A stretch of DNA of 64,000 nt from Hygrocybe punicea (GCA_963556145.1 OY744471.1:5883590-5947589); one strand, 5' to 3'; numbered from the stretch's first letter, positions 48,171 through 61,113 are shown. A program made the numbers and translations. The notes: generated from the sequence alone by a model not told the origin.

Positions 48171-49352
48171 TCACCATCTCCATGATGGTCGGAGGTCCAA
48201 CCTCTGCTGTACATAACAATTGGCATCATTTGGGAGATCTTTGAACCTCCCTTGCATTTTCGATGCAGAAACCTTGTCCATCTGGTCTTGGAGTATCATA
48301 GCAAACTCTTGGCAGTCACCTTTGATCCACACATCAAACACACCCTCCCACCCACGTCGTGAAGGAAATTCATCATTGAGATATATTGATTGGAGAGACG
48401 ATGCAATTGTTGATTGCTGTTGTCGGTGCAGCATATCGGAAAACATTCGAACGGTCTTGGAAGCACCAGGAATCTTTAAACTGGTCCCCACAACCAACAA
48501 CAGGTCCGCTTGACCTTCAAAGCGGGAGCTGGTAGTACGCCCGAGGTCACTATCCCGGAAATCCACAATCTCTTCCTCTCGGGCCCGGGGATGTTGTTCT
48601 CCATACAAGACAATATTGGGTCGCATTCGTGGCACGGGTGTAATTCGTTTTCCTGATTCTCCACGCATTTTAATTCTTGACATGCACTGGGGGCATTCCG
48701 GCAGGTTTCCAGCTTGCATACTGGTATAGTATACTTCAAGGAAAGCAAGCGAGCAACAGCTGTCACAACGTAGATGCTCTAGGGTCCCATGTAAAGGTAC
48801 ACATCTTGCTGGATGGTTTTCGGGGTCATGTTCTCGATGCATGGGAAGGCCAGCCTTAAGTTCGAGGCTGTCTATGTTTTGTGTGTATACCCTGAGTAGC
48901 GATTTCCGTTCCTCAAATGCACGAAGGATTTGGTGAAATCGGGTAGGCCGGGCGATGAGCGATTTCTTGGCGAGAATAGCCATTAGTTGACAGTGCAACA
49001 ACAACTGTTGGGGTGTCTTTTCGTTGAAGAGAAGGTCAAGCATAACTCGGCCGAAAAGATTAAACAACAAACCTTTAATGCAGAACAGTTAAACAGCTCC
49101 TCAACCTTGACATTTGGCAACTCTGGTACTCCTGTACTGTACAATCCCTCTTTGCCTCCGAATGGCGGAATTCCTGCAGCAACTGATATTCCCGCACCTA
49201 CATTTGAGATAAGAACAGATAAATTCTAGAAATTATGTGGTGTTACCACAGATAACAACGATTCGATTCGCTTTCAATATGGCATTGAGGACATCTTGTG
49301 CGAATTCATTTTTGGTGGTAAAAGAGCTAATCTCCACTGTTGAAAGCACCAT
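48171..49352 (-). CDS. Sirtuin (NAD-dependent deacetylase)
   Basis: Three exons, 49352-49247, 49197-49073 and 49004-48171, join to 1,065 nt (354 residues), using GT-AG introns of 49 and 68 nt. Across the first intron they rebuild ICGAGISVAAGIP, the NAD-binding GAGxS signature. VYTQNIDSLE, a catalytic His in LHGTL, paired cysteines CDSC/CPQC for zinc, IVLYGEQHP and LLVVGTSLKIPGA follow. These features place it in the sirtuin family that removes acyl groups from lysines with NAD. Architecture (no long N-terminal extension, CxxC pairs) is compatible with the fungal Hst3/Hst4-like nuclear type, but the subclass is not certain. Start chosen at the ATG at 49352; no other in-frame ATG gives the GAGIS exon. 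Confidence 0.88.
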
Positions 49353-50595
49353 CACAATAAATTTGAAAGCGTGTGGACACTGGGTATGGAAGAAAGACTC
49401 AAGTTTAATTAACCGGGTCTGAGATCTGAGATCTGAGATCTAGTCACCGATTTAGATCACACTTCTACCATTTTCTTGGTGATTACACTCAAGCTGTGTT
49501 GGCGAGTGACATTCCTTGCTTCTTCCATTTATCTCACCAACCTCCTCTCCATTCCCCAGCCCATGTTGCAGTGTCCCTTTATGCTGTACTCGTCAATATC
49601 TTGCTCTCAGGATCATTTTCATTGACCTCCGTGTCACAACCGCCTCATTCAGCAAACCAGCTTTGCAAGTATGTCACCCTTGTCACTCACCCCATCCGCT
49701 TCTCCCTCCAATTCCTGTCCACCTAAGCTCATCATAATTCTTTTGCTTTTTCAGCACATTGTTACAGCATTGCATATGGTAACGTATCTGCACTCGGACA
49801 TTGTTAGGTTTCTGAAATTCTCAGCTGGGAGATTTGGAACTCATTCGGTCTCAATCCACAGGTGCGTCTGCTGTCATCCTCATGTCTTATCTTTGTTAGT
49901 GGATTGGATGGTAAGATTGTCGAGAAATGTGTAGACAAGATTGCTCCTGTATCCAAAGACCTCTCCAACCAAAGTTCTAAGAAAGACGTTCACATCGTAA
50001 TGTTTTGTGTTTTGGATGATCAGATTTTACTCCACTCGGTGAACATTTATTTCCTAAAATAAGTCAAAACACTTGTGCATGTAACTGTTTTGTATTCTAT
50101 TAATTCACCACAAGCCTTGAGTCAATAGAGTCAGCACTTTCTATACAACCCTTGCATCAGACAACTCCTTGCATTGATGCGGAAATGAGACCACACCATC
50201 TTTTTCTTTCACGAACATTTGACAATTCCTGCCCTGCAAGCTCCAAGCTTCAAGCTTCAAGCTTCAAGATATTTGTCATGTTACTAGGAACCACAACCTA
50301 TTTCCGGATAAGACACAGTAGTTACCAAAAATGTACATTCATTGATGTAGCACGTGACTAATTGGCACAGCTAGCAGAATCACTTGCGAAGCAAAGCTCG
50401 TATGTCTGGTGGTGCATCGAAAGATGCAATACAGTGGAATGATTCTGATTCTTCAAATTGAATGGAAAACTTGGTGCGCAGTTTGATAACCATGCAATCA
50501 ACACAGGGTGTTAACTTTGGATACAGAGCGACAATCAGGTTTGTGAAGAGTACTACAACTCCTTAGATGTTTACAAATCCATGGCAGAAAACCAT
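49353..50595. other. Gene-poor stretch
   Basis: There is no supported gene. A triple GAGATCT repeat (about 49419-49440) and an AGCTTCA tandem (about 50243-50266) are visible. Open frames at 49496-49934 carry no motif. Confidence 0.5.
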
Positions 50596-51165
50596 CCAGG
50601 CTAAAAAGGCTACAATGGGTGCATCCTTTAAGAAAGCCATTGACAATTGGAATGATTCGGATTCTGGGACACGTGAGGAAATTGAGGTGAGCGAAAATTA
50701 GCCCATGCAATCACTCTGCACGATACTGATGGATTCTAGGGCAATGTGACTATCTACCCTGGGCTTGATGCAGTACGTGCTTCTGCAAATGCTCCACATG
50801 CATATGCATTGACGCCTCTGGAAGAAACCTGTCCGGGCAAAAGTGGCTACAACGGGTACATCCTTGAAGAAGAAAGCGTTTAACAATTGGAATGATTCGG
50901 ATTCTGGGACAGGTGCGGAAATCGAGGTGAGCGAAAATTAGTCCATGCAATCACTCTGCAAGACACTGATGGATTCCAGGGCAATGTGACTATCTACCCT
51001 GGGCTTGATGCAGTACGTGCTTCTGCAAATGCTCCACATGCATATGCATTGACGCCTCTGGAAGAAACCTGTCTGGGCAAAAGTGGCTACATTGGGTGCA
51101 TCCGCAAAGAAAGCTAACAATTGGAATCATTCCAAATCCAGGACAGGTGAGGAAATCCAGGTGCA
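50596..51165 (+). repeat. 240-bp tandem repeat with an exon-like unit
   Basis: Three copies (landmark CTACAATGGGTGCATCC at 50610, 50847 and 51087; spacing 237 and 240 bp). The latter two are nearly identical over most of the unit. Each contains an open piece like NNWNDSDSGT followed by a GTGAGCGAAAATTAG donor-like junction in copies 1 and 2. It sits directly upstream of gene B and could be multiplied 5' exons, or a satellite that happens to contain splice-like sites. Confidence 0.7.
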
Positions 51166-51362
51166 CAAAATTTGCTTCATTCAATCTGCAGGTGCTGATC
51201 ATCATATGAAGCATTTGAGGAGGCGACATGTACATTTCAAAACAACTGTGTCAGACATTTCCTCGTCTTCTTCTTGCTTGATGGCAAGGTCCCTCGGGGA
51301 TTCTGATTATCTTGCATCTGACGATGTGGAGAGCATCCCAGTCATGCAAGCTGAACAACTAA

Positions 51363-54300
51363 ATGACACAAACCAATCAGAGAGGGGCTTTTCCATTGGT
51401 AGGACATTGATAACCAACCACCTAGATTCACCTGGCTAAAGTCAATTGAAGATTCAGTTTTGGGGCATCCGTTGCTCTGGTGTGATGCATATGAAGCCCT
51501 CGATACTGCCACACCGGGTTTTCGACTCGGACTGCCCCTCATTGACTTCTACTTAACCCAGGAGTGGTTTCGATTAGTCGAACAAACGGAATCAGTTCGG
51601 CATGCATATTATTTGGACCGTCTGACTGTTGACAATTTGATGCAACACAAATCAGAGGATTCCATTCATAAGCGGATTTTGCTTCCTGGTGGGCACACCA
51701 TCGACAAGCTGCCCATCGTATTCCTTGTGGAAATTGGTGCTGACTGTCTCCTGGTGGTTTTTGACTATGACAAACAAGATGCATTTATATTTGGCAGCAT
51801 GAACTTGGACATTGGACCAAACATGCATGCCGACTGGGACATGTGGAGGGGTGAACACTGTTGGACGTCCATATTGCATGCTTTTGGCTGGACTATGGAT
51901 AGGTCTGCGCAAAATATTGTCGCACCCAATTGGGACCGGGTATGTGTTCTCGTCTTGGTCAGAACGGTGGCAGAATTTGACTCGATTTTGGAGACAGTTT
52001 GAACCAGACTGCAGATCATGGTTGGTTCTCATGGCACAATATGTCCTCGAGCATGGTTGGACAATTTCAAGGGACATTAACGGCCATCCTGTTAAGCCTC
52101 AATTGGGTTGTACTCACTCAATGCGCGAGAAGGTTTATCACACAGTTCTCAAAACTTCCCATCACTCCTACGAGTTTTGGAGTCAATTTGGAGGCAGAAT
52201 CGGATATCACGTCTTGCCTTCGCAGAATTCTATCGACGACATGAAGGCAGGGCCTCTGAGGTTCCGGCGATTTCAAAAAATTGCGCTCATGTTGGCCAAT
52301 ATCCGGATGAATTGTCAATCATGTACCAATGTGCCCGAGACTGGAAACCGAGCCACGATCTCCCAAAAGTCTGAGGAAACAGGAGGCAGTGGCACCGAGG
52401 GTAATACATCACAGGACTTGGTTGCACCAAGCTTTGATATTTCTCGACCAAAGCAATTCTTGACCAAAGCGATCCTTCCTGACAATGACAGCGACACCTC
52501 AACTGGATCGAAAGAATGTTCCGATTTTGACCAATACGAAACCGCAAAACCTGCCTCAAGTGAGCCCGATATCATTCCACAGACATGGACATTCGATGTT
52601 GAAGGCATGCTCGTGTTGGACAAACGGTGGAGCATATGGAAAGACAGAGGTTATCGGCTCCAGCGCCAGTTCTTCTCAATGTTCACATGGGATGATCCAA
52701 CCTGGCATATTGATCACCTGCTGCCGTTTGCAAGTCTTGCAGCTCAGGAGAAGTCAGATTCTGAATCTGAATCTGAATCCACAATGAAGGGTTCGGATTC
52801 AATAACATCATCATCACCCACGAGCCGCTGTCAAGCCACAATGACCAAAGATCTTGCAGATCTGGGAATACAAGACATGCTTGATGAGGCTGGCAACATT
52901 GAGGGCACCAAATCTAGCCAGGACGTCTTCATACGAGGCAAGACCCGAGACAATCGATTCATTAGAGTCAATCCCGACAAGGATTCTGTCGATGTTCCCA
53001 GGGCCGATGTTGCAATATCTGTTGACATTGATAGTGTGATCTGGGTTACTTTCCAGCTAATATTCAAGGGCCCGATGAATTTGCACCTGCTTCCCCTATG
53101 GGGAGATCGACCCCCCTTCTCAAAAAACAATCACGTTTATGTCCAGATTCTCTCCCCTCCGACCACAGGAGATCTACAGCAGGGACGGAGAAGCCAAATA
53201 CAAACAGAGTTCCCGCTCAGTGCAATTCCCCACATACATTTCGGTCAGATTGGGCAGGGAGCCAGCCAATTCAACGTTTACGTCTTTTTTCCAAGAATGA
53301 CAAGGAGAGACCCGGGAACACGAAGAATGACCACACTGATACCCCAGGAGGTGCAGGATTTGTGGCTCTCTGATGCAGTTATTCCAGCTGCCAGAAGAGT
53401 GTTTCAGGAAGTTCCAGGCTTCATGGAGTACATCCCTGCCGATTTGGAGCAGCTCCGCTGGAGATTGGCTGGAAATGGGCGTGGAACGAAGACCATCCCA
53501 ATGACCCCCAAGTTTCTACTTCCAATGCAGGAAAACTTGCGACAGATCATCAAAGAAAGTCCGGATTTGCTTGGGAGATTTGGCTCTTTCTTTTTTGTAG
53601 TGGATTCGCGAGGGATCAAGTTGCTGGCCAAACAACACAGAGAAACTTTCACAGCATATGAAATGCTTTGCACAATGGTTCCGGAGTTGGATTGGGATCA
53701 TATGAGAGACAGGAAGACGGGCGAGCTCTTGTTGGACTTGGGGATCTCTTATCATCCACCCGACCATGGCGAGGCATTAGTGGGACTGTGGAGGTTGCCT
53801 GAGATTTCTGCTTCTTACGACATGATGGGAATGTGAAAAGGGACAACGCACCACTCCTGTACACTTCTGGATTTGGGCGGCAGACAGGCTGAAATGAAAC
53901 GGTCGCAGCGTAAAAGGGCCCACATCAGCTTTCGATCGACTTACAACCTCTACTTTGAGGTAGTTCAACAATCAGGCCAAACCGATTACCTGTGCAAGGA
54001 TGAGAATGTTATCAAGGTGGATCGCAAATTCTTGAATGGTTGTGATTTGTGGAAAAATTTGTTTAGAGCCGCTGAGGGCCGTTCATTTGGAGTACGAGAG
54101 GAATTACGAGGCAGTGGAAATGCTGTAGTTGAGATGTTGGATGCAGCGGTGGAGAAGGTATGTAGGTATTAATTTTGCCTATTTACAATAGATTGAATCC
54201 ACATTTTGTGATCTAGGCCAGCCAATACTTGGAGTCCAACCCTGTCCTTTGGATCCGATCAACCGTCTGGTTCAAGTTTTTGTCCAGGCGATTGGTTGAA

Positions 54301-55677
54301 CTTAGAAACATACAGCTTCGCCTGGCATGCTTGCGTCCACCAAATTACTGCATCATGAGTGCAGTAATCATCCATCTCATGTGTTTTGTCATGGTCACAC
54401 CCAGGATAAGACATAGGTTTCTGGCAGATGCATTTCGAGATCTCAGATTCACTTCTGTCATGCAACGGTTTGGAATGGTTTTCCTCCACGGTTTCAATAT
54501 TGCATCGGGAACACTTCGAGAAATACCTCCTGAAGACACAGCAGAAGTTTTGAGCCTCTATCAGCGTCCATTGCAGAGAAAGAAAATGGCTATCGCTGTC
54601 AGGCCTTTCGAACTCAGGACTGAATGGATCCGGGAGGAATTTCCCTGGGGTCCCAGTCCATCATGGTTCCGAATAAAGCAACTGGTCAGTGACCATCCTC
54701 TGGAATTCCTTCGACCATGGGCAGATGATGATTTGAAACGTCCACGACAACCACAATGTGAACTACTCTTTGTCAGGTTCACCTGCGATTTGTGGCTTAG
54801 CTTGGCGGACGCCTTTGCACCAGCTGGTTTGTTGCCCAAGCCCAAGACACTGGAGGATGCCATGCGAAGTTGGACAGTTCCTAAGATACATGAGGTACTA
54901 TCACAGGAACACTGCCATTTACTTGCCAGTACACATGGACTTGCAGGAAAACTACCTACAAACATCAGGACACCGTTATCATTTTCAGATCGCCGGCGCA
55001 TCTTCTTCCCCGACCCTAGCGTAGAGGTACCAGAGAAATCAATATGGAAACCATACACTGGAAGATATGGCTACATATCCATTTATCACCAATATATCAG
55101 GAACTGGGATGCAGAGGAGGTCCTGCAACTGGAAGAGGATTTGGATGCTATTTTTTCTGACCTCCAATGTCTTCCTCCAAGCATATCTTCTTCCGACTTA
55201 ACAAGCCATCTTATCTGGACAGCAACCTCTGGGAAAGTCAATTTCGTCGTCAATTCCAAATACTATCGAATAAGAGAAGTCGGGAAGAGCGTTGTTGAGG
55301 ACGCGACCTCTTTCAAAAGGCCAAAACGACCTCAGACATCTTCTTTTGTTCTAAAGCAACGACTACATCAGGAGCATGGGGGTGGGCCGGTTCTTAGGCC
55401 ACGAAAGCATCCGCTATCCACAAAGACCCGTCGAAAACGCAAGCCTCCTACCAGACCACCTAACCAGAAAGTTTTAGAAAACACAAGGTTTTATAAGGGA
55501 ACAGGGGAGACACCTAGGCCATTGGCCTCCCTTGCAAGCCTGCGGTCAAGGACTCATATAATTAATGGGAGCATGAGTGAGGAAGAAGGCGTGCATGAGG
55601 ATGATGGAGACAGTGATGTTTATAGTAACAATATCATTGACCAACGACAGGGTTCAGACAGCTCTAGTAGCTGGTAA
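51363..55677 (+). pseudogene. Gene B: paralogue of gene A with in-frame stop and degenerate protease
   Basis: Modelled exons 51363-51398, 51442-51939, 51974-54157 and 54217-55677 join in one frame of about 1,390 codons, with a TGA at 53834-53836. The frame continues past the stop, and the downstream residues (HHS-TLLDLGGRQAEM, then FRSTYNL) align with gene A's HHLNTLRNYGGMQSEM...FRSTYNL, so this is a nonsense change. A novel intron from GTGAAA (53832) is possible but would remove conserved residues. Paralogy is clear over the whole length (DIDSVIWVT vs DIDSIIWVT; GSFFFVVDSRGIK vs GSFFFVADIRGIK; LSRRLVELRN vs LSRRLLELKN). In the protease part the His is absent (EIGADCLLVVFDY) and the QNGxDCG motif reads QFEPDCR. 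The last two introns match gene A in position. Confidence 0.8.
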
Positions 55678-56114
55678 TAGTAGATTTTAAATGCTTTGCC
55701 CATCAGTTATTGATTACCCCCTTGTTTGACTGACAATACAAATTAATGATATGTTGCCATATTCATTCAGATTAATGTGCAAACTATAATGAATATAATG
55801 ATTAGAGGGTACACCAGCAGCCATCAAGAAAATTCGGCTGTGAGTAGGCCTGAAATAAGTATAGGTCCATGTTGGTTGAGTCTTCCTGCCACTGTTTTAA
55901 CAGTTGTTGGAACTAACTGGAATTGTTTTTAGGTGAAATTTTCCATTGTATGTCATAAAGGGGTGCGTTGAACTATTGTTAAATATCTGCTCCTGTATTT
56001 ATGTTTGGGAGAGTTGTGCAAGAAATAAATGGCAGACTAACATTTCTTGAACATCCAAGATGATATCGTAAAATTATTTATTTCGATTTAAACAAATCAG
56101 ATCAAAGTCCTTTT
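55678..56114. other. Convergent intergenic stretch
   Basis: A/T-rich, no coding sequence seen; it lies between the end of gene B and the end of the next minus-strand gene. Confidence 0.5.
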
Positions 56115-57711
56115 TTACACGGGTCGGTTGTATCTGATTCGCATTTCCATGATCTCCATAACCATCATGTGTCGCAATTGACTCAGATCATGTGGCTCCC
56201 AATGGCAAAGTGGTAAATTGAGAACCAATGCCTTGATAAATTGGCAGGTGAAAACCCCACAATCTGTAACTCCATCTTGCTGTGGAGCCTTCGTCTGAGG
56301 CGCACACTTCCATCCGTTAAAATTTAGACCCAATTCTTCTTCTAAAAGTTTTCGGATGTCCTGGAATATCAGGTCTTGAGTACCATTAAAAGTGGTACAA
56401 GATCACTCGGCATACAGTAGCGACCTTGATACGGCCCTTGATTCCAGTACAGTCTTTCATGCTCTCCAGAAATCTCCAGGTTTTTGTTTGGAGATCCATT
56501 TGAAGGATCAACCAATGCGACTTGAGCCAATTGATTGGGAAAATGACAGACTTTAACTGTTCAACAATACTTTGCACATCGGGGTTTGGTACATGCCGTT
56601 CGGATCCAATGGCCCTCTTCATTTCCAGTCAGAGCACATCAACAGATAAATGATTCGATTCACCAAAAACATGGACTTAGCTGAGCGGGTTCCTGTTTTA
56701 CCCTCCACGATCTTGGCCCAAAACTGGGTTGAAACAACCACAGTGGATAGGTCTTTGGTTTCTTGTAGACACATCTCTGCATAACAATTGAGCACTTCAT
56801 CATTCAGCCAACATCCTGATTCGAGGCCCAGCAAATCGGGACTTGTAATGGTGGCACCGACAAATTCAACGACAATTGAAGGATCCTGGAAAAATGTCTT
56901 CCATGGCTGCTCAATTGTTTCCTGTTCTGTCAGGAATAGATTTTTGGTATTTGCCTCGAAGATCGATGCTTCTTCCATGTATCAATTAGATCTGAACTTG
57001 TTGTTTCTATCTTCAATCACAAGCTCACCAGGTGGTAAATATGCTGTGGGGCCAACCTCAGTGAAGATGTGAAACTGCCAACCCTTCAACTGATCAGGTT
57101 TTGTTGACTTCCCCTGAAATTTCGACACCTGAGCCAACCACGTGCAGAGATAGGCATCAAATCCTGATTTTTTCAACGTTGACCGCCAAGCTACAGATCA
57201 TCAAAGAAGTTAGGAACAAATGCCGAGAAAATTAATCATGAGGTGATATTACCAGGAACTTCCGGAGCGGATGATATGATGCCATGCTCCACCAAACCGT
57301 TTTATATGCCAAATCCATGAATTCTTTCCGACCAGATGGGAGGTGTGTGCACAGACAAAATGTCCGCCACAACCAAGGAATTAACAGCGATGGAGTCAGA
57401 TGGAGTTTATCTCTCTTGATGTTGTCTTGGAAATGGTCCTCTACTCTGGTTCTCAGCTGGATATGATAATTGAAATTTTGGTTGTATCGCTCGTGTCCTT
57501 TTTGCTCCATTGTGGACATGATGTACGTAAAATGCACATCAAGTAGGGCTAGTTCGAATGAAGCCTGGTTATTGCCAGCAGGGTTCAGCTTGTAGCATAC
57601 ATCTCCCACAAAAAACAAATTCTTTTTGAAGGACCAAGGACGGATTGTAGTGTCTATGGGTGTTTTAGATTTGACCCAGAGTTCTTCATCCAGTTCAAAT
57701 AGGGATAACAT
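56115..57711 (-). CDS. Ulp1-type cysteine protease with N-terminal extension (copy D)
   Basis: Start chosen at the ATG at 57711 (MLSLFELDEELWV). Exons run through 57253, about 57180-56990, 56975-56640, about 56615-56410 and 56330-56115. The N-terminal roughly 170 residues contain FELALLDVHFTYIMSTM and SLLIPWLWRTFCLCTHL, conserved in the gene at 61879 but unassigned. The C48 domain follows: CWLNDEVLNCYAEMCLQE, KSHWLILQM (His), WRFLESMKD and QQDGVTDCGVFTCQFIKA (Gln, Cys). The position that is Asp in its paralogue (FLDSL) is Glu here (FLESM). SUMO-protease activity is inferred from the family only. No in-frame stop was found within exons. Confidence 0.75.
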
Positions 57712-57756
57712 GGAAGAAGGTGGCAAAGCTTGGTTACATAACGAGTTTTCCCACAA

Positions 57757-58720
57757 GGATCATTTCGGAAACTGACGACGAACCATTTGTCATGACTCAT
57801 TGGAGGGTTAATGATATGTGTTGGTACAAAAATGTTGTCACCTCAAACGTTTCATTCACGCCACGTCAAGTACGCCCACAACGGGGAATGGCGGGGTCAA
57901 TCACACGCGACGAACCCACAATGCAGGATGGCGGGGCACAGCACGATCCCCATGCAATGGCAGTGTATATGACATGTATGACATGTCTGGGTGCTGGTGG
58001 GCCCAGGCCAGTGCCCCAGTCCTACTACTCCAAAGCAGGCTGGCCACGTCAATTGACGTGTGCAGCACTGTTGCGAGGTAAGAATGGTGCGGCATGCAGT
58101 TGTCAACGATAACACATCCATACTGGTAACGATGAGGGATGCGCATTGTCCATGGTGTCGGATGACCACGAAGATAAAGGCCTCCACCTTCTCACTAGCG
58201 CATAAGGAACCCAAGTCAGACCGAGAGAAGTAACAGCAAAAACAATCTTTTGTACACAACAACACTGTGGGTCATTTTACAAAGTGTGTGGCCCTTCCCG
58301 ATGCGGTGTCGCTCTGTATTTACATGATGGCCGAGCATTGTTGTAAACACAGACAAAGACTCTATATATTTTTAGTTTATTTGAGAGGACGAGGATATGT
58401 TGTGCAAAGCAAGGACCCTCTAGCATAGGCTGAGTTTGGTGGCAGTGAGTGAATGTTCCCTGACCCGTCCAAGTATGTCACTTCCAACTCCATCAATACA
58501 TAAGAATCAATCTCAATCTCAACATCAATCTTGAAATGCAGGTCTTGAACGCATGGAGCACAAGCTTTATCTTGTCAGAGTTTGAAGCAGATCAGTCTGG
58601 CTTTTAGGATCCAAAGGGAGGAATTCAAATGTTCTTGGCTGACCTTGACCAATCCTGTGGGTCAGCCTCTTTACTCAATAGCATTTGAGACATGGAATTT
58701 TATAAATTAGCCAATTACAG
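57757..58720. other. Gene-free stretch
   Basis: No supported gene. A palindromic ACGTCAATTGACGT occurs at about 58037-58050 and resembles the core of the hairpin at 45.65 kb. TGACATGTATGACATGTCTG-type repeats are at about 57968. Confidence 0.5.
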
Positions 58721-59167
58721 CCGTTTTATTAATTGTTGGCACTGGTACTAGCTCAGCTTTTTTCAATCGATTATAAACATGTGGACTTGGTAGAATTTTG
58801 AATGCTGAGTTGTGTATCTCATGAGATACTGTATGTATTTGGATGGTTATAGAGGGAAATTTGTACTATTTCTTAAGGGCTATCCATTGCTGTAATTACA
58901 TTTGTCAAATATCATTTTGGGTGTCAAAAAGTACTGATTTACCTGTTATTTCATCCACAGCTCACAATCCACCGAATATTCTCCACATGTAATTACAGCA
59001 ATGAATAGCCCTTAAGAAATAGTACAAATTGCCCTCTATAACCATCCAAATACATACAGTATCTCATGAGATACACAACTCAGCATTCAAAATTCTACCA
59101 AGTCCACATGTTTATAATCGATTGAAAAAAGCTGAGCTAGTACCAGTGCCAACAATTAATAAAACGG
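58721..59167. repeat. Long palindrome: arms about 180 bp, spacer about 84 bp
   Basis: Left arm 58721-58902 and right arm 58987-59167 are near-perfect reverse complements (outermost CCGTTTTATTAATTGTTGGC; innermost TGTAATTACA). The spacer together with one arm matches the single copy at 47399-47640. A recent inverted duplication of part of one element fits best. Confidence 0.9.
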
Positions 59168-59231
59168 CTTTAATACAGGAGTACAAATGCAATGAGTTCT
59201 GAGTTCATTTTCAAGGCATAGTGAAATATCA

Positions 59232-61113
59232 TTAAAGTTGAACGCTCAACTTAGCAGCGGCCTTGAGTATGACTACACACTGTTTGCTCTGCATCATCCT
59301 CCGCAAGCTCCCTGACCCCTCCTTTTTGAGTGAACATCTATGCGGTTGTACATCCTCCAGATCAATCAGTTTTATGGAACCATCCAAATCTTTGACAACA
59401 TTCGCAGCATGGAAGTCGTGAAACCAATAACCGAACTTGTGTAGGTCCATCAGATGGTTTAATAAAGTTTGCCTAATGAGTTACAATTTCAGCTCAATGT
59501 CAAGTATTGCAAATTCATCCAACGTACCGCTCAAGTTGTGAAAGGTCATGCAAAGAGCTGAAACTATCACCAACCCATTCCATCACAAGCATGCTAAAGT
59601 CTTGGTGCTCATAAAGGCCAAAGCACCGTGGTACCACCCGGCCATCCAGATGAGAATGTTTGAGCCTTTTGTATATCTTCCACTCCCTGGTTATTCTCTC
59701 CTGACCCGCTTTTGCAACCAGTTTGACTATGAGTTTCTCCCCATCTAGTCCCAACCCTGCATACACATGCCCAAGTTTACCAGATCCAATGGAACCTTGG
59801 CCAGTTATTCTAATCATGGAAAGGTCTCCTCCAGCTGAAAAACACAGGCTGTTCATGACATAATGTTCCGGACCAACTGCTAGAACCAACTATGTCGCTG
59901 AATCATCAGTACAGCCCGTCCAAGCATACAATATTTAGCAGATGTACCTGACCAACTTTCGGTCTTTTATTGGATGCACCAGATCCAGACTTTCCTCTCC
60001 CAGCATTGCGTTTACCTTTCGAATCAGGCGAGCTTGGTTCACTTGAACTTGGCTGGTAGGTTGATCCTGTGCTTGAATCCTTGTCTTCGTCGTCATCATC
60101 GTCGCCACCATCACCACCATCACCGTCACCATCATCATCCTGCTGCTGGAAAGAAGAAGCACTGATGGGAGGGTTCAAGCCAGGGTTGTCTAAGATAGGA
60201 TAATCCATGAGGCCTTGTTGAGCGCAGGCTTGGAAAATCGCCGAGAGCATCGCGGGGACAAGGTCAGATGAGGACGGTTGTCCATTTTGGGATAATGATG
60301 AACAAGACATGTAACAGGCAGGTGTACCAGCTTGGTGAACCATTCTTAAAACCAGAGACGCCCTCCAGCTGGAATAAAAACCAAATTCACAGCAGTTGGA
60401 TCCACAGTAGTAAGCACCCTGAGTGGATTTAGTATTATAGTAATACAACAAATCATACTGACCTTGAGTAATAGAGTTTCCGCTGGATTTCGGGCTCGGT
60501 CCCACACCAGTTCACTCCCCTGCCCTACAAGACTTGTAACCAAATCCTCGTGGTCATCAAAAACCTTCAAGTTCTTGTCGTTGAACCACAGGCATTTCAC
60601 AGGTGCAAAATCATCACCCTGAATTCTTACTACCCTGTCTGTGATCCCAGCCGCTATGCTGGATTCGTTGTCGTGGTGGAATGATAATGTTACCTGTCGA
60701 TCTTTTAACTGCTGACAACGTGGGTGTGTGTTTTTAAGTTCTGTGAATATTGATCTAACAAGGGGCATGATCGTTTGGGTGTTGAGTTCGGATATGTTTT
60801 GTTCAGTGGCCGTTGTTCCTGGTGTAAAGAAACCATGCTCCTGGTCATTGTTCCAAGGACCACTGGCAATATCCACTAAGGACGCAATGCCTGTTGTTGG
60901 TTCAAGCGGTGGGTCGCAGTTCTGGATGAATTCTCGCAAATTGGTAGCCAATCTGCTCATCATTGACGCATCGCTAGACAGGCGTGATGATTGATTTTCT
61001 GCTGGGATGTTTGTTGACCATGCTATCGGTAGTGGAGCGACACCACTGCTGCCACCTTGGATGATGTCAGGAATCCTATGGAGTGGTTTTCGTAGCAGCT
61101 GAAGATACGACAT
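59232..61113 (-). CDS. Protein kinase-fold protein with low-complexity linker
   Basis: The ATG is at 61113 (MSYLQLLRK). The first roughly 215 residues (to about 60470) are conserved-looking but unassigned, ending RNPAETLLLK. After an intron, an Asp-rich (about 60130-60060) and basic NLS-like linker (KGKRNAGRGKSG) follows. The kinase lobe begins ITGQGSIGSGKLGHVYAG (Gly-rich loop) and EKLIVKLVAKA (Lys strand). YWFHDFHAANVV gives the catalytic HD and Asn, and KLIDLED stands where DFG is usual. The G to E change at DFG may weaken catalysis. Related kinase-domain genes are abundant in mushrooms and some carry nuclease-like N-termini; here I see no clear PD-(D/E)XK motif. Short introns separate the exons, so edges are approximate. 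Confidence 0.65.

Noticed and set aside
53832..53890. Intron in gene B removing the TGA
   Set aside because: Possible GT-AG sites exist, but the removed residues align with gene A, which has no intron there, so a nonsense mutation is the simpler reading.
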